In this document: positions 17,078 through 27,285 of the stretch, piece after piece
Layout: the number at the start of each line of letters is the position of its first letter
Position numbering within the stretch: the stretch's first letter is position 1
Assembly: GCA_963712065.1 (NCBI GenBank)
Contig: CAVQGM010000001.1
Location: 806,001-870,000 of the forward strand
Direction: 5' to 3'
Source of the DNA: CAVQGM01 sp963712065
GTDB taxonomy: Bacteria; Actinomycetota; Acidimicrobiia; Acidimicrobiales; Acidimicrobilacustridaceae
Length of the DNA stretch: 64,000 bases
The notes under the pieces: model-generated
What the model saw: the letters and a program-made list of their open reading frames with translations, nothing else
The model's database searches: none
Told to the model about the DNA's origin: nothing
Made by a program: the position numbers and the translations under genes

Positions 17078-19534
17078 GTGACGATCGACACCGAGCGCGG
17101 CTTCGGCTCGCTCGACGTGGCCCGCTCGCGCGCCGAGCACGGGGCGAACGTGCTTCCCCGCGCCGAGGTCCCGCCGCTCGCCGTCCTGCTGGCCAAGGAG
17201 TTGGTCGAACCGCTGAGCATCGTGCTCGTCGTGGCCGCGACGATGACCATCGCCGTGCTCCGCGAGTACGCAGAGGGGATCGCGATCACCGCCATCGTGG
17301 TCGTCGACGCGCTCATCGGTGCCACCCAACGGCACCGGGCGGACCGGGCGATGGCCGCGCTCGACGAGCTGGTCCCCCAGACGACGACCGTGCGTCGTGA
17401 CGGTGGGCTCCGGCTCGTGGCCTCCACCGACGTCGTGGTGGGCGACGTCGTCGAGCTGGCGAGCGGCGACCGTGTCCCGGCCGACGGAAGGCTGGTGGCC
17501 GCAGCCGCCCTCCAGGTCGACGAATCGATCCTGACCGGCGAGTCGCTGCCCGTGTCGAAGGCCGTCGTCGACGGTGACGAGGGCACGGTGGGGGCGGGGG
17601 CGCTGATCGTGGCCGGACGAGGTACGGCCGTCGTCACCGCGGTCGGCGCCCAGAGCTCGGTCGGGGAGATCTCGGCGGCGATGGAGGAGGCCACGACCAC
17701 CCCGCTCGGCGCCGACATGGCCGACACCGCTCGTTGGCTCGCCTTCGGTGCCGGCGCGGTGGGCCTGGCGTTCGGCGCCGTCAGCTACGTCCGGTCGGCG
17801 GGCGGTCGGGACGCCGTGATCGACGCCGTGTTGGCGGGTATCGCGCTCGCCGTCGCCGCCGTCCCGGAGGGGCTCCCGGCGGTCGTGAGCGTCGCGCTCG
17901 CGGTGGGCGCCCATCGCATGGCGCGTCGGGGGGCGATCGTCCGGCGCCTCGATGCGGTGGAGACGCTCGGTGCCACCGACGTGCTCTGCACCGACAAGAC
18001 CGGAACGCTCACGACCGGGCGGCTCACGCTCCTCGAGGCGCGGTGCGCGGACGGATGCGAGGAGGCCTTCTGGGCGGTTGCGGCCCGATGCAACGACTCC
18101 CGGGGCGACATCGGCGACGCGGTCGACGTCGTCCTCGCCGACGCCGCCCGACGCAGAGGCGGCAGCCTTCCGTCCGCCGACCGCACGCTCGAGCGGCCCT
18201 TCGACCCGGTGACCCGGCTCCAGGAGGTCGTCCACCTCGAGCCGACCGGCCCGGTCCTGTCGGTGAAGGGCGCTCCCTCGGCGGTGCTCACCCGGTGCGC
18301 ACCCGGTGCGGTGCGTGACCAGCTGTCGGCCGAGGCGGAGACGATCGCGGCGCGGGGTCACCGGGTGCTGGCGCTGGCCGATGCCCGGACCGCCGAGCTC
18401 GGTTCCCACGACCTCCGCCCGCTCGGTCTCGCCGTGTTCGGAGACCCGCTCCGCCCGACGACGAGAGCCGCCCTCGCCGCCTGCCGCGACGGCGGCGTGC
18501 GAGTCGTCCTGGTGACCGGCGACCACCCGGCCACCGCCCTCGCGGTCGCGTCCGATGCGGGGCTCACCGTCCGCCGGACCCTCACCGGCGAGGACCTCGC
18601 GACCACCGACGACGAGTCCACTCGCGCCGACCGGCTGATCGAAGCCGACGTGATCGCCCGGGTGACGCCCACCGTGAAAGCCGAGCTCCTCGCCGCGCAC
18701 CAGCACCGCGGCCGGGTCGTCGCCATGACCGGCGACGGGGTCAACGACGCGCCTGCCCTTCGCCGAGCCGAGATCGGCGTGGCCGTCTCGACCGCCGCCG
18801 GCACCGCGGTGGCTCGGGAGGCGGCCGACATCGTCGTGACCGACGGGAACCTCGAGACCATCGTGGCCGCGGTCCGCGAGGGCCGCCGCGCGTTCCGCAA
18901 CCTCGCCGCCGTCGTCTCCTACCTGCTGGCCGGGAACGTCGCCGAAGTGCTCGTGGTGGCCGGCGCGATACCGCTGCTCACCGAGCTCCCGGTCCCCCTC
19001 GAGCCGCTGCACCTCCTCTGGATCAACCTCGTCACCGACGGCCTGCCGGCGGTGGCGCTCGGGACGGACGAGCCGGCCGCGGACCCCCTCGACGACCCGC
19101 CACGCGCCCGATCGGAGCGGCTCTTGAGCCGAGATCGACTTCGGGCCATCCTGGCCCGCGGGTCGTTGCTCACGGTCGCGCTCATGGCGTTGGCGATCGC
19201 CGGGGTGCAGGCGGGGGTCGACGACCGGGTCGTCCGGACCCAACTCGTGCTGGGCCTCGTGCTCGGCCAGCTCGCGCTCCCGCTCGTGGTTCGTGCCCGC
19301 CGGTGGGCGTTCGAGGCCGGGTGGTCCGCCAACCACCGCCTCCTCGGCGTCCTGGCGGGGTCGCTCGTCGTGCAGGTGCTCGTGTTCGCGACACCGTCGG
19401 GTCGGGCGCTGCTCGATCTCGAGGCGCTCTCCGGCGCGCAATGGGCGCAGACCGTCGCAGCGGTGGTCGGCGCCCTCGTCGTCATGGAGCTGTTGCGGTT
19501 GGCGCGACACCTGCGGCGCCGCCGGCGGGGATGA
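17078..19534 (+). CDS. Cation-transporting P-type ATPase (P2/Ca2+-type), 818 aa
   Basis: Ion pump of the inner membrane with a cation-ATPase N-terminal segment (SRAEHGANVLPRAEVPPLAV) and all core motifs: ILTGESLPVSKA (about residue 152), CTDKTGTLTTGRLTLLE with the phosphorylated Asp (about 306), VLVTGDHPATALAVASDAGL and MTGDGVNDAPALRRAEIGVA (about 551). Helix M4 has AVPEGLPAVVSVAL, the PEGL signature of calcium/magnesium-type pumps, and the C-terminal domain has LHLLWINLVTDGLPAVALG. Length is short for the family, from a small nucleotide domain. GTG start at 17078. Transcribed away from the CtpI-like gene, so the two may share a regulatory region and respond to the same ion stress. Confidence 0.92.
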   Translation: MTIDTERGFGSLDVARSRAEHGANVLPRAEVPPLAVLLAKELVEPLSIVLVVAATMTIAVLREYAEGIAITAIVVVDALIGATQRHRADRAMAALDELVPQTTTVRRDGGLRLVASTDVVVGDVVELASGDRVPADGRLVAAAALQVDESILTGESLPVSKAVVDGDEGTVGAGALIVAGRGTAVVTAVGAQSSVGEISAAMEEATTTPLGADMADTARWLAFGAGAVGLAFGAVSYVRSAGGRDAVIDAVLAGIALAVAAVPEGLPAVVSVALAVGAHRMARRGAIVRRLDAVETLGATDVLCTDKTGTLTTGRLTLLEARCADGCEEAFWAVAARCNDSRGDIGDAVDVVLADAARRRGGSLPSADRTLERPFDPVTRLQEVVHLEPTGPVLSVKGAPSAVLTRCAPGAVRDQLSAEAETIAARGHRVLALADARTAELGSHDLRPLGLAVFGDPLRPTTRAALAACRDGGVRVVLVTGDHPATALAVASDAGLTVRRTLTGEDLATTDDESTRADRLIEADVIARVTPTVKAELLAAHQHRGRVVAMTGDGVNDAPALRRAEIGVAVSTAAGTAVAREAADIVVTDGNLETIVAAVREGRRAFRNLAAVVSYLLAGNVAEVLVVAGAIPLLTELPVPLEPLHLLWINLVTDGLPAVALGTDEPAADPLDDPPRARSERLLSRDRLRAILARGSLLTVALMALAIAGVQAGVDDRVVRTQLVLGLVLGQLALPLVVRARRWAFEAGWSANHRLLGVLAGSLVVQVLVFATPSGRALLDLEALSGAQWAQTVAAVVGALVVMELLRLARHLRRRRRG

Positions 19535-19555
19535 TCGAGCCGCTGCCAGGAAGCC

Positions 19556-20404
19556 CTAGGCCAGGCTCACCAGACCGCCGTGGTCGTCGAAGGGCAGCTC
19601 GCCGTCGGTGAAGGCCACGACCTCGGTGGAGCGGAGCTCGGCTGCGCCGCTGACCACGGTGAGGAACGCGGTGTCGGCCGCGTCCCGCCCGGTCGAGACC
19701 CGCAGCAGCGAGGTGCGGGGGGCGAGGCGGGTGGGGTCGAGCACCCACCAGCGACCTTCGACGTGTGCCTCGACGACGGCGTGGAAGTCCATCGGCCACA
19801 GCCCGGGCGCGTAGACCGCCACGAGGCGGGCCGGCACCCCGAGGGCCCGCAGCACGGTGATGGCGAGGTGGGCGAAGTCGCGGCAGACGCCGCGTCCGGC
19901 GAACAGGGAGTCGACCGCCGAGTCGAGCGGGCCGCTGAAGCCCTCCACGTAGGTCAGTCGGCTGCCCACCCAGTCGCCCACTGCGGTCAGCAGCTCCGGG
20001 CCGGGCCCGAGATGGCCGAGCTCGTAGGCGGCGAACCCCCTGAGCCGGTCGGAGGGGCAGTAGCGGCTCTGGCGGAGGTAGGTCAGCTGCTCGAGGTCGA
20101 GGGCGTCGGAGGCCGGCGCCTCGGCGACGTGCGTGCGATCGATCGTGGCCCGCACGTCGATGGCCAGGGCCCCCGCCGGGCTGCGCAGCACGTGGAAGCG
20201 GCCGCCGTGGTCGCCCTCGATCCGGCGCACCGGGAGCGGGCGGCCGTCGACGGCGACGTCGGACTTCTCGGTCAGCACCGCTCCGGCGGCCGATGCCGGA
20301 GAGACCTGGAGCACGATCGTGGCCTCGTCGGTCACGTCGAGGGCGAGGTGGCATTCCACGTACCACAGCGCGGTGCCGTTGCCCTGACGATCCGTCGTTT
20401 CCAT
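19556..20404 (-). CDS. Transglutaminase-like family protein, 282 aa
   Basis: Cysteine protease/transglutaminase fold. The N-terminal half is the bacterial transglutaminase-like beta domain (about residues 1-120). The catalytic core follows: Cys in GRGVCRDFAHLAITVLRALG, His in WPMDFHAVVEAHVEG, and Asp in WWVLDPTRLAPR. The arrangement YCPSDRL, SLFAGRGVCRDFAH is typical of proteins found with circularly permuted ATP-grasp and alpha-E modules, but no such genes are beside it. Cytoplasmic by sequence. ATG at 20404. A 48-codon ORF with a strong ribosome site lies 27 bp upstream on the same strand. The gene ends 21 bp from the convergent ATPase. Confidence 0.88.
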   Translation of the reverse strand: METTDRQGNGTALWYVECHLALDVTDEATIVLQVSPASAAGAVLTEKSDVAVDGRPLPVRRIEGDHGGRFHVLRSPAGALAIDVRATIDRTHVAEAPASDALDLEQLTYLRQSRYCPSDRLRGFAAYELGHLGPGPELLTAVGDWVGSRLTYVEGFSGPLDSAVDSLFAGRGVCRDFAHLAITVLRALGVPARLVAVYAPGLWPMDFHAVVEAHVEGRWWVLDPTRLAPRTSLLRVSTGRDAADTAFLTVVSGAAELRSTEVVAFTDGELPFDDHGGLVSLA

Positions 20405-20431
20405 CGGCAGAGGCTACGGGACGTGTGCCCG

Positions 20432-20578
20432 TCAGCAGGGCGGCACGGCCACGCTCGAGATCGCGGCGCTGCTCGAGGAGCTCGTCGCCACGACGGGCTC
20501 AGGGACCTCCCGGTGTCGGTCCCGGTGTCGGTCGCGGCGTCGGTGTCGAGCGGCGGTAGCAGGCATGTGTCGTTCCAT
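20432..20578 (-). CDS. Small ORF, 48 aa, RiPP-precursor-like
   Basis: A GGAGGG ribosome site lies 9 nt before the ATG at 20578. The product has an Arg/His/Asp-rich front with an RDRHRDRHRE repeat (residues 15-24), then VPEP and a Ser-rich, uncharged tail ending SSVAVPPC. A charged leader followed by a Ser/Thr/Cys core with a terminal Cys is the general look of a ribosomal peptide precursor. It sits 27 bp before the transglutaminase-like gene on the same strand. No modifying enzyme of a known RiPP class is nearby, and the ORF may be chance. No family recognised. Confidence 0.35.
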   Translation of the reverse strand: MERHMPATAARHRRRDRHRDRHREVPEPVVATSSSSSAAISSVAVPPC

Positions 20579-20860
20579 GGCGTCGTCCCTCCTCGAGCTC
20601 GAACCCGGGCACCGTCCCACGAGTCGCCCTGAACCTAGGTCCCAGGCAGGACGTCGCGCAGGGCGCCACGCCGGACCGACTCGCCCGGGCGTTCGAATCG
20701 CCCGAGACGGCGAGTCCGTTGCCGGGGTCATGGCGCTCGCCGCCCTCGGGTGGGGCCTGGTCCGCCGCCCCCTCCCCCGCTTGACCGCGTGCCGGTGCAG
20801 GCCGGAACGCCGCCAGCGGTGGCTCGTAGACTCGCCTTCTCGCACACGGGGGGGTCGGCG

Positions 20861-23681
20861 ATGGACGGTGACGCAGGTGCTGGGGCGGACCTGCGGGCGC
20901 AGCTTCGCATCGGGGTCGTGATGACCGGTGGGGTGAGTCTGGCCGTCTGGATGGGTGGGGTCACGCTCGAGCTCGACCGCCTACGACGAGAGGTGCCTGG
21001 CAGCGCGTACGCCGAGCTGTGTCGACTCGCCGGCGTGCGACCCGTCGTGGACATCGTCTCGGGCACCAGCGCCGGTGGGCTCAACGGCACACTCCTCGCG
21101 TCGGCCACCGCCTGGGGGTCCGACCTCGAGGATCTGCGCGGCGTGTGGCTGAGCGCGGCCGACATGGCCGCGCTGCTCCGCAGGCCTGGCGCAGCGTCAC
21201 CCCCGTCGCTGCTCGACGGCGACGGCTACTTCCTCGGCCAGGCCAGACAGGCCATCACCAACGTGCGCACCAACGGGGCCACACCCTTCGGAACCGGCGC
21301 GGCCCGCAAGCGGGCCGGCCTGCCGCCGGTCCACCTCACCGTCACCTCCACGCTCATGCACGGCAACACCGTGCGCTTCACCGACACGCTCGGCTCGCCG
21401 GTCAACAGCACGACCCACCTGGGGCTCTACGCCTTCTCCACCGACGGCTCCGCCTCGAGCGACGGCACCGCCCCGGCCGACGGGTCGGCCACCTTCGACC
21501 AGCCCGGCGTCGTGGACCAGCTCGCCCGGGCCGCCCGATCGAGCGCGTCGTTCCCGATGGCCTTCGAGGCCAGTCGCATCGACACCGGCGGCGGTGCCGT
21601 CGACATGGGGCCCGTCGCCGATTTCGTCCGGCTCGGCGACCCCGCCGCCACCCGCTACGTCCTCGACGGCGGGCTCGTCGCCAACGAGCCGATCGACCAG
21701 GTGTACGACCTCATCCGCGACCAGCCCAGCGCGGGACCCGTGCGCCGAGTCCTGTGCTACGTGAGCCCGCTGTCGGGCGCCAACGAGGTGCCCGTGCCAC
21801 CACCGCTCGGCGACGGCGCGCCCGACCTGCTCGAGGTGATGACCGGGACGCTCCTCATCCCCCGCGAGCAGAACATCGTGCGCCAGCTGCGCACCATCCT
21901 CGAGCGCTCGGACGACCATCGCGCCCTGAGCCGGGCCCGGCGCACCCTCACCGTCACCGCGGCCAACGCCCCCGACCTGTTCCGCGCCGCGGAAGCCCTA
22001 CGGCCGGTGATCGATCAGCAGCGCGGCCAGATCGCCCTCGCCGCCCAGGTCGACGCCGGCGGGACGCCGGCCGACGACGACGCCGCCGTCGCGACCGCAG
22101 GCAGTCGCGAAGCCCGGCGCCAGGCGCTCGTGCTCATGCAGGATCTGTTGCGCCGAGCCATCACCCGGGCCACCGGCGACGACCTGACCGCCCTGGCCGC
22201 CCAGCGCGAGGCGGTGTCGACCGCGCTCACCTCTGAGCTCGACGACGACGAGCCGGTGCGCGACGTCGTGGCGGCCACCTACGGGCTGCTCACCGTCCGG
22301 GTCCCGTCGGTCGTCGCCCAGGTCGCCGCGTCGGCCAGGCCCGACGTCCCTGCCCAGCGCCTGTCGGGTGACCTCGCCGACCTGCAGGCGCTCGCACGGG
22401 TCGCCGAGGATGGCGGGACCACCGGTGCCGAGGCCTCGTGGCGCGCCGTGCGGGCCCTCGACGTGCTGCTCACCGCCAGCTCGTCGTCGCTCGCCCCCAA
22501 CCCCCAGCGCATCGACCTGGTGCAGCTCAGCGCCAACGCCCCCAACTGCTTCGACGGCCGCAGCACACCCGACGCCAAGCTCACCGGAGTCCAGTTCAAC
22601 CACTTCGGCGCGTTCTACCGGGGCGGCTGGCGGGCCAACGACTGGATGTGGGGTCGGCTCGACGGCGCCATGCGCATCGTCGAGCTGCTCGTGGACCCCG
22701 ACGCGCTGCTGGCCACCGGCACCCCGATCACCCAACTCGCCGCGGGGCTCTACGAGATCGCGGCCGGTCCGCCGGCGAGCGCCGATCGGGACTGGCTGAC
22801 CCGACAGCCGGAGCTGGCCGGCGGCACCGCCGAGATCGAGGCGCTGCTCGGCGCCGTCGCCGACCCGACGACCCCGGACCGCCGCACCGTGGCCACCCTC
22901 GCCCGCCACCGCATCGCCCGCATGGTCGCGGCCCGGGTGCAGCTGCAGGTCCTGCGCGACGAGCTGCGTCACGTCCGCACCTACGTCGCCGCCGACCGCG
23001 AATCCGGCGCCGCCGCGACCGACCGCGACACGGTCTTCCTCGAGGCGGCCAAGCAGCTCGACGACCGGGCCCCCGCAGCCACGATCGTGGAGGTCTTCCA
23101 GAGCTGCCAGGTCGGCCAGGACCGCCTCGGGGACGAGCTCGGCTCGGACCGGATGACGACACTGAGCACGCAGGCGATGGCGGTGGCCACCGGCGCGGTC
23201 GAACGAGGTGGCCGACACCAGGGGGCTCGACGTCGCCCGGCCCGTCCTCGCCACGCTGCGGTGGACCTTGCGGCTGGCCAACAGCCTGACCTCGACGGGC
23301 TTCCGCGGTTCCCAGCTGGCCAAGACCGCCATCCCGACGATCGCCGTGCTCGCCGCCGCGCTCATGGCCCTCGCCGTCTGGGACGACCGCAGCACTGCGT
23401 TGCAGCTCGTGCTCGGCCTCGTGCTGGCCGGCCTGTCGGTCGCCGCGGTGCTCACCAACCTGGGAAGCGGCAAGATCGTGCTGGCCGCCGTCGTGGACAT
23501 CGTGGTGCTCGTCGGCGGGCTGTTCCTCGTCACCATCGACTGGAGCGCCGCGTCGTTCGTCGGCACCGCGCTGGCCGTGCTCGCCGCGGCCGTGCTCGCC
23601 GCACTCGTGCTGCGACGCCCTCGGACCCAGGCGGCTCAGCCCGCCGCGACCGCCGACCCGCCGACCGCGCCCATGCGATGA
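20861..23681 (+). CDS. Patatin-like phospholipase with C-terminal membrane anchor, frameshifted near 23200
   Basis: Patatin-related lipase of the TIGR03607/DUF3376 type. The Ser-Asp dyad is intact: VDIVSGTSAGGLNGTLLA (nucleophile in GTSAG, about residue 73) and YVLDGGLVANEPID (Asp in DGG, about 272). The oxyanion loop is VVMTGGVSLAVWMGGVTLEL, which differs from the usual GGGxRG. A long alpha-helical region follows, ending AMAVATGAV. After the frame change, EVADTRGLDVARPVLATLR leads to four to five hydrophobic helices ending LRRPRT. Dropping one base at 23193-23206 joins ATGAV to NEVADTRG. Start ATG 20861 fits the N-terminus. Likely a membrane-bound acyl hydrolase facing the cytoplasm; about 940 aa if repaired. 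Confidence 0.85.
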
Positions 23682-23874
23682 CCTTCGTCGCCGGTGCCGC
23701 CCACGATGCCGAGAGCCTCGCGCTGCGACATCAGGTGCGGTGCGCGAAGGGCTCGTCAACGAGTACCGCCCGGCCGCGGCTCTCGACTCGCCGAAGGCCG
23801 AGTGCCGCTGCCGTGGGCGTCGCGTCCGCGATCAACCCTCTGATCCGGTACTCGCGTCCGGATCCGCGCGACGG

Positions 23875-26800
23875 TCAGGCGGGCGACGCCAACAGCGCCC
23901 GACCGGCGGCCTCGAGGCGGTGGAGCCCGCGTTCCTGCCACTCCGGGAGGAGGCCCTCGACCTGCTTGCCGGCCAACGCCCGGTCTCCCCACGCGGCCAC
24001 GACGCGGGCGCGCTCGAGTCGGGCTCTCCCGTCCAGGAGGACGGCGCCCGAGCCCTCGAGCGCGGCGACGGCACGGTCGACCCGGCGGGCGGCGTCGTCG
24101 AGGTCGCCGAGTCGTCGCGACAGCGTGGCCAGCGGGAGGTCGGTCGGGCCGATCCACAGCGTGCACAACTCGTGTTGCCACAGCGACTCGTAGCGGAGCA
24201 GCCGTTCCCGCAGCGCCCGGACCACGTCGTCGCTCGCCGCCGTCGCCGCCGGCTCGGCCAGATGGGCGAGCCACCATCCGCCGTCGCCCTCGAGCCGGCG
24301 GTGGCCGAGACGGAGCACGACGGCTCGGTCGACGATGGGTCTCGCCTGTTCGGCTGGCTCGGCATCGGCGGCCAGGACCGCCAGGTGGTTGGCGACGTCG
24401 GGGTCGTCGCGGCCTTCGGCGAGCAGGGCCTCGAACACCGGCCGGAGCTCTTCGAGGCGTCGCTGTTCGTGTCTGATCGCGAAGAGCAGCGCGGCGTACG
24501 CCAGTTGGACGTTGGCGATCGACGCGCCGGCGACCGCGGCCTCGTTGGCGAGCTCCTCGGCCCGATCGGGCGCGCCGTCCCGCAACGCCGAGCCCGCCTC
24601 GATCAGCAGCGAATAGGCGATCCCGTAGTTCCACCGCCGTGGTTGGCTGAACGCCCGGAGCTGCTCGTTGTCGCGGCGGGCGGCGCCCAGGTCGCCCTGC
24701 CAGCAGTGGGGGAACATGAACGAGAACCAGCTGTCGCCCACCAGCTCCCACTCCTGCGCCGCTCGGGACGCGGCCTGGACCTCCACCGCGAAGCGGACGA
24801 GCTCGTCGAGCGAGTCCGGCAGTCGGGCGTTGAGCCCCGCGTGGCGGGCGTGGCAGGTGAAGGCCACCGTCGAGAGATCCCCGGTCCGGCGGGCCATGGC
24901 GACCGCCTCGTCGCCGAGCCTGGCCGCGTCGCCGGCATCGGGCACGCAGTGCTGGAGGGCGGCGAGGACGCGGGCGCGGAGCGGGCTGTCGCCGGGGGGC
25001 AGCGCGTCGCGAGCCTCTTCCAGGAGGGGGCCGACCCGCTCGATGTCGGCGGCCAGGCCGACCCACCAGGTGCTTTCGCCCACCGCGGCGCGAGCCAGCC
25101 GCTCGGCGTCGCCGAGGATGCGAGCGGTGACCGCGGCCGACTCGAAGTGGGCCGCCGCGGCATCGGTCTCGCCCCGCCGCCGGCACACCTCGCCGATGCC
25201 GAGGGTGGCGTCGATCCACAGACGTCGGTCGCCCGTCTCCCCGATGGCGTCCAACGCCAGTCGGTAGGAGGCCTCGGCGTCGTCGAAGGCGAGCATCGAG
25301 CACGCCAGACCCCCGGCTCGAATGGCGTACTCGATGCCCCGCCGGTTGCCGTCCTGGTCTCCGACGGCGAACCAGTGGTGGGCGAGTTGCCCGATCCGTT
25401 CGGGGGTCGGCTCGTCGTCGAGCTCCTCCATGCAGGTGGCGATCCGACGGTGGATGTGCGCTCGTCGCGACACGAGGACGTCGTCGAGGATCGCGTCGCG
25501 GACGAGCGCGTGCGAGAAGCGGAACCGTCCGGCGTCCTGTTCGTCCACCAGGCGGGCCGTCGCCGCCTCCTCCAGGATGCCGAGGACGTCGGTCCCCGGT
25601 TCGGTGGCGGCGGCGAGGATCGCCAGCTCGAACGCAGGGCCCACGACCGCCGCGGTGACGAGGACCTCGGCGCTGCGGGGGTCGAGCTGAGCCAGGCGTT
25701 GGCGGATCACCTGCCGCACCCCTTCGGGCACCCCGATGGTGCTGAGATCGGTGTGGTCGGCCACGTCGGGGAGCTCGGCCAGCCTGAGGCGGACCTCGCG
25801 GACGAACAGCGCGTTGCCGTCGGTCTCCCGGAAGAGCGCCGACGCCAGCGTGACCGGCAGGTCGGCGGCGCCGAGCAGCTCGGCGACGGCGGCCTCGTCG
25901 AGTCCGCCCAGCCGGATCCGCCGGACGTCGTCACGTCCGGCCACGGCCCGGAGCAGCTCCTCCACGGGACGGCCGGCCACCTCGGTGTCGCGGAAGATGC
26001 CGACCAGGAGCAGCCGGGCCGGACCGGGTGCGCGGACGAGGTGTCCGAGGAGCCGGACGGTGGCGGCATCGGCCCAGTGGAGGTCGTCCAGCACGACCAG
26101 CACGGGGGCACGGGCGGCGAGGCCGTCGAGGGCGGCCCGGACGGCCTCGAACACCGTCGCGGGGTCGTCGCCGATCGCCCCCCGGCCCACGCCGGTCACG
26201 TCGACGTGTGCGGCGATCCCCGGTACGAGCGGGGCGAGCGTCGGCAGGTCCGCGCCGAGGACCTGCCGGATCTCCTCGGCCGGCGTCGACGCCGCCCACT
26301 GTCCGAGGCACTCGACGAAGGGCTCGTAGGGCACGTCTCCCATCGGGTCGCAGCTCCCGGCGAGCACGATCGCGCCGTTGGCGTGCTCCCGGGTCGCGGC
26401 GGTGGCGACCAGCCACGTCTTGCCCTGACCGGGCTCACCGGAGACCAGGACCGACGTGCGCCGCCCCTGCGCCGCCTCGCCGGCGGCGTCGGACAGCACC
26501 TGCATCTCCGACGTGCGGTCGACGAACTCCGCGAGTCGAGAGCTGAACAGGCTCGCCGGGAAGGGCACGCCATGGCCGGGGGCGGGCTCCCACTCCACCC
26601 GCCAGGCGGCGAGCGGCGAGGGCAACCCCTTGAGCACCACCTCACCGACCGACGTGAACGAGGCCGTCGTCCGCGCGCCGGCCAGGGCCCGCACGGAGTC
26701 GGCACACAGGATCTCGCCACCACCGGCGCTCGCTTCGAGTCGGGCCGCCTCGACGACCGGGGTGCCGAAGCAGTCCTCGTCCTCGACGCTCACCTCACCG

Positions 26801-27114
26801 ACCGAGATGCCGACCCGGATGGCGAGGGATGCCACGTCGGGCCAGTCGAGGTGGAGGTCGTGCACGGCCTGCTGCATCCCCACGGCCGCCTCCACGGCAT
26901 CCGACGCGCTCGCGAACGTGACCATGACCCCGTCGCCGGTGCTCTTGACGACCCGCCCGCCATGGCGCTCGGCCACGCGCTCGAGCGCGGCGTCGTGGTC
27001 CCGCCTCAGCTGGTCGGCCCGCTGCTCGCCCAGCGAGACCCGGATCACGGTCGAGTCGACCAGGTCGGTGAACACCACCGCGGCGAGGGCGACACTGGCC
27101 GCTTCCCCTGTCAC
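23875..27114 (-). CDS. Class III adenylate/guanylate cyclase with AAA ATPase and TPR region, 1079 aa
   Basis: Three-part cytoplasmic regulator. The N-terminal cyclase domain (about 1-170) has the metal site VFTDLVDSTVIRVSLGE and the hairpin VVKSTGDGVMVTF; the third motif reads FGTPVVEAARLEASAGGG, where the usual Asn of VNxAAR is replaced. The middle has an NTPase of the STAND/AAA type, with Walker A SGEPGQGKTWLVA (about 220) and Walker B VLVVLDDLHWADAAT (about 340). The rest is TPR-like helical repeats. Proteins of this shape may sense cell state and may or may not make cAMP. GTG at 27114 is preferred, with a TTG at 27126 as alternative. No LuxR helix-turn-helix is present at the C-terminus. 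Confidence 0.88.
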   Translation of the reverse strand: MTGEAASVALAAVVFTDLVDSTVIRVSLGEQRADQLRRDHDAALERVAERHGGRVVKSTGDGVMVTFASASDAVEAAVGMQQAVHDLHLDWPDVASLAIRVGISVGEVSVEDEDCFGTPVVEAARLEASAGGGEILCADSVRALAGARTTASFTSVGEVVLKGLPSPLAAWRVEWEPAPGHGVPFPASLFSSRLAEFVDRTSEMQVLSDAAGEAAQGRRTSVLVSGEPGQGKTWLVATAATREHANGAIVLAGSCDPMGDVPYEPFVECLGQWAASTPAEEIRQVLGADLPTLAPLVPGIAAHVDVTGVGRGAIGDDPATVFEAVRAALDGLAARAPVLVVLDDLHWADAATVRLLGHLVRAPGPARLLLVGIFRDTEVAGRPVEELLRAVAGRDDVRRIRLGGLDEAAVAELLGAADLPVTLASALFRETDGNALFVREVRLRLAELPDVADHTDLSTIGVPEGVRQVIRQRLAQLDPRSAEVLVTAAVVGPAFELAILAAATEPGTDVLGILEEAATARLVDEQDAGRFRFSHALVRDAILDDVLVSRRAHIHRRIATCMEELDDEPTPERIGQLAHHWFAVGDQDGNRRGIEYAIRAGGLACSMLAFDDAEASYRLALDAIGETGDRRLWIDATLGIGEVCRRRGETDAAAAHFESAAVTARILGDAERLARAAVGESTWWVGLAADIERVGPLLEEARDALPPGDSPLRARVLAALQHCVPDAGDAARLGDEAVAMARRTGDLSTVAFTCHARHAGLNARLPDSLDELVRFAVEVQAASRAAQEWELVGDSWFSFMFPHCWQGDLGAARRDNEQLRAFSQPRRWNYGIAYSLLIEAGSALRDGAPDRAEELANEAAVAGASIANVQLAYAALLFAIRHEQRRLEELRPVFEALLAEGRDDPDVANHLAVLAADAEPAEQARPIVDRAVVLRLGHRRLEGDGGWWLAHLAEPAATAASDDVVRALRERLLRYESLWQHELCTLWIGPTDLPLATLSRRLGDLDDAARRVDRAVAALEGSGAVLLDGRARLERARVVAAWGDRALAGKQVEGLLPEWQERGLHRLEAAGRALLASPA

Positions 27115-27285
27115 GTCGGTAGTCAAGCAGCCGCCCGGCTGGAGGACTCCCCGAAAGGGACCTTCGGCCCCTCCGTCGAGGCCCTCGCCGTACCCGCGCG
27201 GAACCCACGTGGCCGGGGACGACGTCGAGGCCCGGGAACGGATCGGGCCGGTCCGAGCACGCGTCACATCCCCGAGAACGCCGCA

